Shown here one piece after another: positions 17,722 through 20,288 of a stretch of 20,288 bases of DNA. The stretch covers positions 1 to 20,288 of the forward strand of contig CAXKVR010000416.1 in the NCBI GenBank assembly GCA_964058845.1. Direction: 5' to 3'. The position numbers and the translations under genes were made by a program. The stretch comes from Carex sylvatica (taxonomy: Eukaryota > Streptophyta > Magnoliopsida > Poales > Cyperaceae). Within the stretch, counting starts at the first letter, position 1. Each line of letters opens with the position of its first letter. The notes under the pieces were generated by a model that saw nothing but the letters and a program-made list of their open reading frames with translations, was not told the DNA's origin and did not search any database.

Positions 17722-20026
17722 ATGGTAGCACGCCTCCTCGCCTTTCTCTTCTCCTTCTGCTTCCTCTCCATTTTTAGCTCCGCCACTTCCCTCTCCACTG
17801 GTAACACCCTCTCTCTCTATCCTGCCTCCATTTGTTTTAGAATTGCATCTCTGATCCGTCGGATTGACCTCTGTAAAATACCAACAGTGAGTCTGATTGG
17901 TGAAAGGCGCCAAGTATAATGCTGTGGAATTTCCGCCTTTTGTTATTTTAGGAATATGGTATTGTTGCATTGTTCTAGAAAATTCAATTGATACTTACAG
18001 GTATGAAACCTCATTAGCACAATATAATTTCTTATACTTCTTTTTGTTATTTTATCGATATATAGGTTTAGGTTTCACCGTAGCCTTTTAGAGCCAGTTA
18101 AGCACATTAAACAACTAAACAGTGTCTGAAAGAAAAATGTAAAGAACAAATTTATTTAGTTAGGTTGAGATAAAATGCAGGCTGTTACTGGACCGCATGT
18201 CAGAGCAAATGGTTGGGAGGATGTGGAGCTGGCCAGGTCACTGCTGACCAATCAGATAACTGCAATGGTCTCTGTGGCGAATCCACCGACCCGCCTTGCC
18301 TTCCCTTTCATTCCCATTTTCACTGTTGCATACCAGGTCCTCTCTCTCTCTCTCTCTCTATGCTTCCTTTTTATAGAAGAGTGTTGCATGCCTAGTGAAG
18401 AAGGAACCAAAAGGAAATAATCTATACATAGCAGGACTGTGTTTTCTCAAGAATCGTTTTACTTCTGTAATCTAGTTGGAAGAGATCTTGGTTGATTAGG
18501 ATGTGAAACTTTAGTTTTGGGATTAACTTGTTTTAAACATTTAATTGTTTATTTTGCAGCTTGGTTCTTTCGGGGTTTTACTTGGGGGTTGAATTTTTAG
18601 GAGTTAACTATTATGCCTTGCCAATTTTGTAAATTATTCAGATCATGAAAATAATATGCAAAGTATTGAGAAAATGCTGTAAGGTTTGCTGTAATTGTCT
18701 TTATGCACTTTCGTTGTATTTTAAGAATTTTTCTAGTTCTTTAATCCTTTTGGAGCCATGATAGAATTGCAAAACTAGCAATGGTCAGATTAGTTCAATA
18801 AGAGAAAATATACATACATAAATACTAGTATTTTTACTTTACTAGAATGAACTGTGATAGTTCTTCTAACTGAGATTTAGCTATCAACAATGTGTTTCTT
18901 TAAAAACAGAAACACCAAGAGTGACGAACAAGTGTGCCCAATGCAAGAGCAAGCTGGATTTTGGCAAAGAATACATATGTTGCACTGATTGCTCCGACCC
19001 AACTATCATAAATAAAGGAACTAAATTAGGTTATTGCAAGACCGATGCAGACTTTGCTATGCAGTTAAAACCAAAAGGTATGCAGCTTTATCACTGCATT
19101 TACGAAAGAACTTGTTTGTGCGTGTGGGACAGGAGAAGAGGGGGGGGGGGGGGGGGGTTTAGGGACCGATTGAGGCAAAATCAGAATAAATTTAGAGTAT
19201 TTGGGATTGATTGGGGCAAACTTGGATTAAAATAAGACCTAATTGAATAGCTGAGGCTTGATCATGACTTGTTTTACTAGAATTGGGATTTGGGATACCT
19301 TAACATATGAAGGACTTATCCCAGCAGGTAATGGCCAAACTGGATATAATTTTGATCTGTTTACATGTACACAGAGACATTTAAGTGGGTTGTGGGCCCA
19401 TGGATGGAGTGTTCTTCCCCATGCGATGGTGGGGTCCGCTACCGTGATGTGGGTTGTTATGGAAGCATATCCGATGCATCAATCAAGCACTATCCTGTGG
19501 ATGATGGCAGTTGTTCTTCGCATGATATGGTACATTTACAATACAAGGCTGTATGGGGTGCCGTAGTTGCCATCCAATTGCTAAAATGTGGACCCCACTT
19601 TTTTTTTTTTTTTTACATCTTAACAATGTATGGTTTTATCCAACTTTAGAAATCTAAGAACTACCAAATTAGGAATCTCACGTACAATATTGCACAATAA
19701 TAGTAAACTGACAAAGTTTTCAATTTGTAACCTGTTTATAGAATCAGAGGAGGGACAGAGAAGAAGAAACAAAAAGAAAGTAGAAAGGAAAAGAGGTGCA
19801 TATTTCAATCCTGATAAATAATAACTGGACTAGCATTTTTTTGCAGCCAGCAAGACAGGAAGTGTGTAACACACGGCAATGCAGTGAATCTGTTTCCACT
19901 GTGCTGTCAAATGAAGGCAAGAAGGCAACAGGAATGGCCAGTTGGCTTGTAGCTTTGATTGTTCTTCTGGGGATAGCGGCTGCTGGAGGAATTGGATTTG
20001 CTGGCTACGCTTATTATCAGAGGTAG
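17722..20026 (+). CDS. Single-pass membrane protein with cysteine-rich modules and one TSP1-like repeat
   Basis: Five exons were rebuilt from reading frame and splice sites: 17722-17800, 18181-18336, 18910-19077, 19375-19529 and 19847-20026 (738 nt, 245 aa). All introns are GT..AG; phases are 1, 1, 1 and 0. Residues 1-21 form a signal peptide (hydrophobic LLAFLFSFCFLSIF). Exon 2 (28-78) is cysteine-rich: CYWTAC, KWLGGC, SDNCNGLC, PPCLPFHSHFHCC. Exon 3 (79-134) adds KCAQC, YICCTDC and GYC. Residues 139-198 form a TSP1-like repeat: W..GPWMECSSPCDGGVRYR, then DDGSC and PARQEVCNTRQC, with the six expected cysteines (147, 151, 162-164 area, the GSC Cys, 193, 198). Residues about 217-241 are a transmembrane helix, leaving only YYQR inside the cell. 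This predicts a secreted-facing type I surface protein. Ligand and function are unknown; TSP1 folds usually bind protein or glycans. Exon 2 has no open-frame alternative that fits both splice phases. The stop at 20024 could instead fall in an intron (see findings). Confidence 0.85.
17801..18180 (+). other. Intron 1 of the TSP1-like gene
   Basis: Donor CCACTG|GTAACA and acceptor AAAATGCAG. Phase 1; joining gives GGC (Gly27), then CYWTAC. The intron is 380 bp and AT-rich. Reading through the donor gives an open but unrelated tail. Confidence 0.75.
18337..18909 (+). other. Intron 2 of the TSP1-like gene, with CT microsatellite
   Basis: Donor ATACCAG|GTCCTC and acceptor AAAAACAG. Phase 1; joining gives GAA (Glu79), then TPRVTNKC. 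A CT run of about ten units starts almost at the donor (18341-18359), an unusual place for a pyrimidine tract and a possible source of variable splicing. Confidence 0.75.
19078..19374 (+). other. Intron 3 of the TSP1-like gene, with an 18-G run
   Basis: Donor CAAAAG|GTATGC and acceptor GTACACAG. Phase 1; joining gives GAG (Glu135), then TFKW. Eighteen consecutive G at 19140-19157 follow AGGAGAAGAG. Reading through the donor gives a Gly-rich tail that is an artefact of this run. Confidence 0.75.
19530..19846 (+). other. Intron 4 of the TSP1-like gene
   Basis: Donor GATATG|GTACAT and acceptor TTTTTTTGCAG. Phase 0; it splits the TSP1-like repeat between SSHDM and PARQEVC. It contains a run of about 16 T near 19601 and a purine-rich stretch at about 19745-19795. 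Confidence 0.75.
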
Positions 20027-20288
20027 TAAAACTTTATGTGATTTTCTCCAATTTAGAATTAACAATTACACCAAGCTAACACACACAAACACAAACACTC
20101 AGGCACTGGTGCTTTCAGGAAAACTTTAAAAAGGAAAAATACATCATTTACAAACTGGTTGAAATTGCAATTATTTTTTGAACCAAAAATAATTTTTAAA
20201 GACATTGTGGTTAGGAGATTCTAGAGTAACTGGCCTGCCACAATCTGATGCAGTTCTCTGAAGGAACTGATCGTTTTTTTTCTCTTTG
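20027..20288 (+). other. Probable 3' untranslated region, cut by the window edge
   Basis: AT-rich sequence follows the TAG stop. No AATAAA signal is seen before the window ends. GTGCTTTCAG at about 20109-20118 resembles a splice acceptor and leaves open a further exon. Confidence 0.4.

Noticed and set aside
18175..18420. 81-codon plus-strand frame beginning ATGCAG at 18175
   Set aside because: The ATG lies in the splice acceptor of intron 1. The correct frame is the cysteine-rich one, which joins exons 1 and 3 in phase.
19258..19566. 102-codon frame overlapping the TSP1 exon
   Set aside because: It is the wrong frame; the 19365 frame gives the TSP1 cysteine pattern and fits both splice sites.

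Overview
The window reads as nuclear DNA of a flowering plant, most likely a eudicot. The background is very AT-rich, introns are AT-rich with GT..AG borders, and transposon families typical of angiosperms dominate (a Mutator-like element, two hAT elements, a long solo LTR). No RNA genes, bacterial signals or CRISPR arrays were seen. The species cannot be named from the sequence.

Layout. 1-3226: gene-poor AT-rich DNA with a small foldback MITE (271-424), a diverged 219-bp direct duplication (about 2614-2965) and a hairpin (3129-3161). 3236-5176: a complete non-autonomous Mutator-like element (MULE) with long terminal inverted repeats (TIRs), a perfect 9-bp target site duplication (TSD), and an internal GC-rich leader exon ending in a strong splice donor. 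5397-8751: a Tip100-like hAT transposon with TIRs and a 7/8 TSD; its transposase is a pseudogene. 9106-9615: a 510-bp non-autonomous hAT-like element of the CGGTT-rich type, also with a 7/8 TSD. 9783-12520: a 2.7-kb solo LTR (TG..CA, 5-bp TSD ACAAT) whose transcriptional sense appears to be the minus strand; it holds a cluster of nine GTGC..GCAC palindromes. About 12600-13415: a satellite-like array in which a 125-135 bp unit passes into a 22-bp unit. 13440-17450: no gene, but AT-rich tandem duplications, a GC-rich CGGGTA-type island, a lone terminus related to the MULE above, and a hexanucleotide minisatellite.

The only intact protein-coding gene found is at the right end, plus strand, 17722-20026. 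I rebuilt it as five exons (738 nt, 245 aa) from reading frame and splice sites. It predicts a type I membrane protein: signal peptide, two cysteine-rich exon modules bounded by phase-1 introns, one six-cysteine thrombospondin type 1 (TSP1)-like repeat, and a C-terminal transmembrane helix with almost no cytoplasmic tail. TSP1 repeats are best known from animals and apicomplexans, so this plant gene is the most interesting item here. Its promoter lies close to the hexanucleotide minisatellite, and its introns carry a run of 18 G and CT and T tracts.
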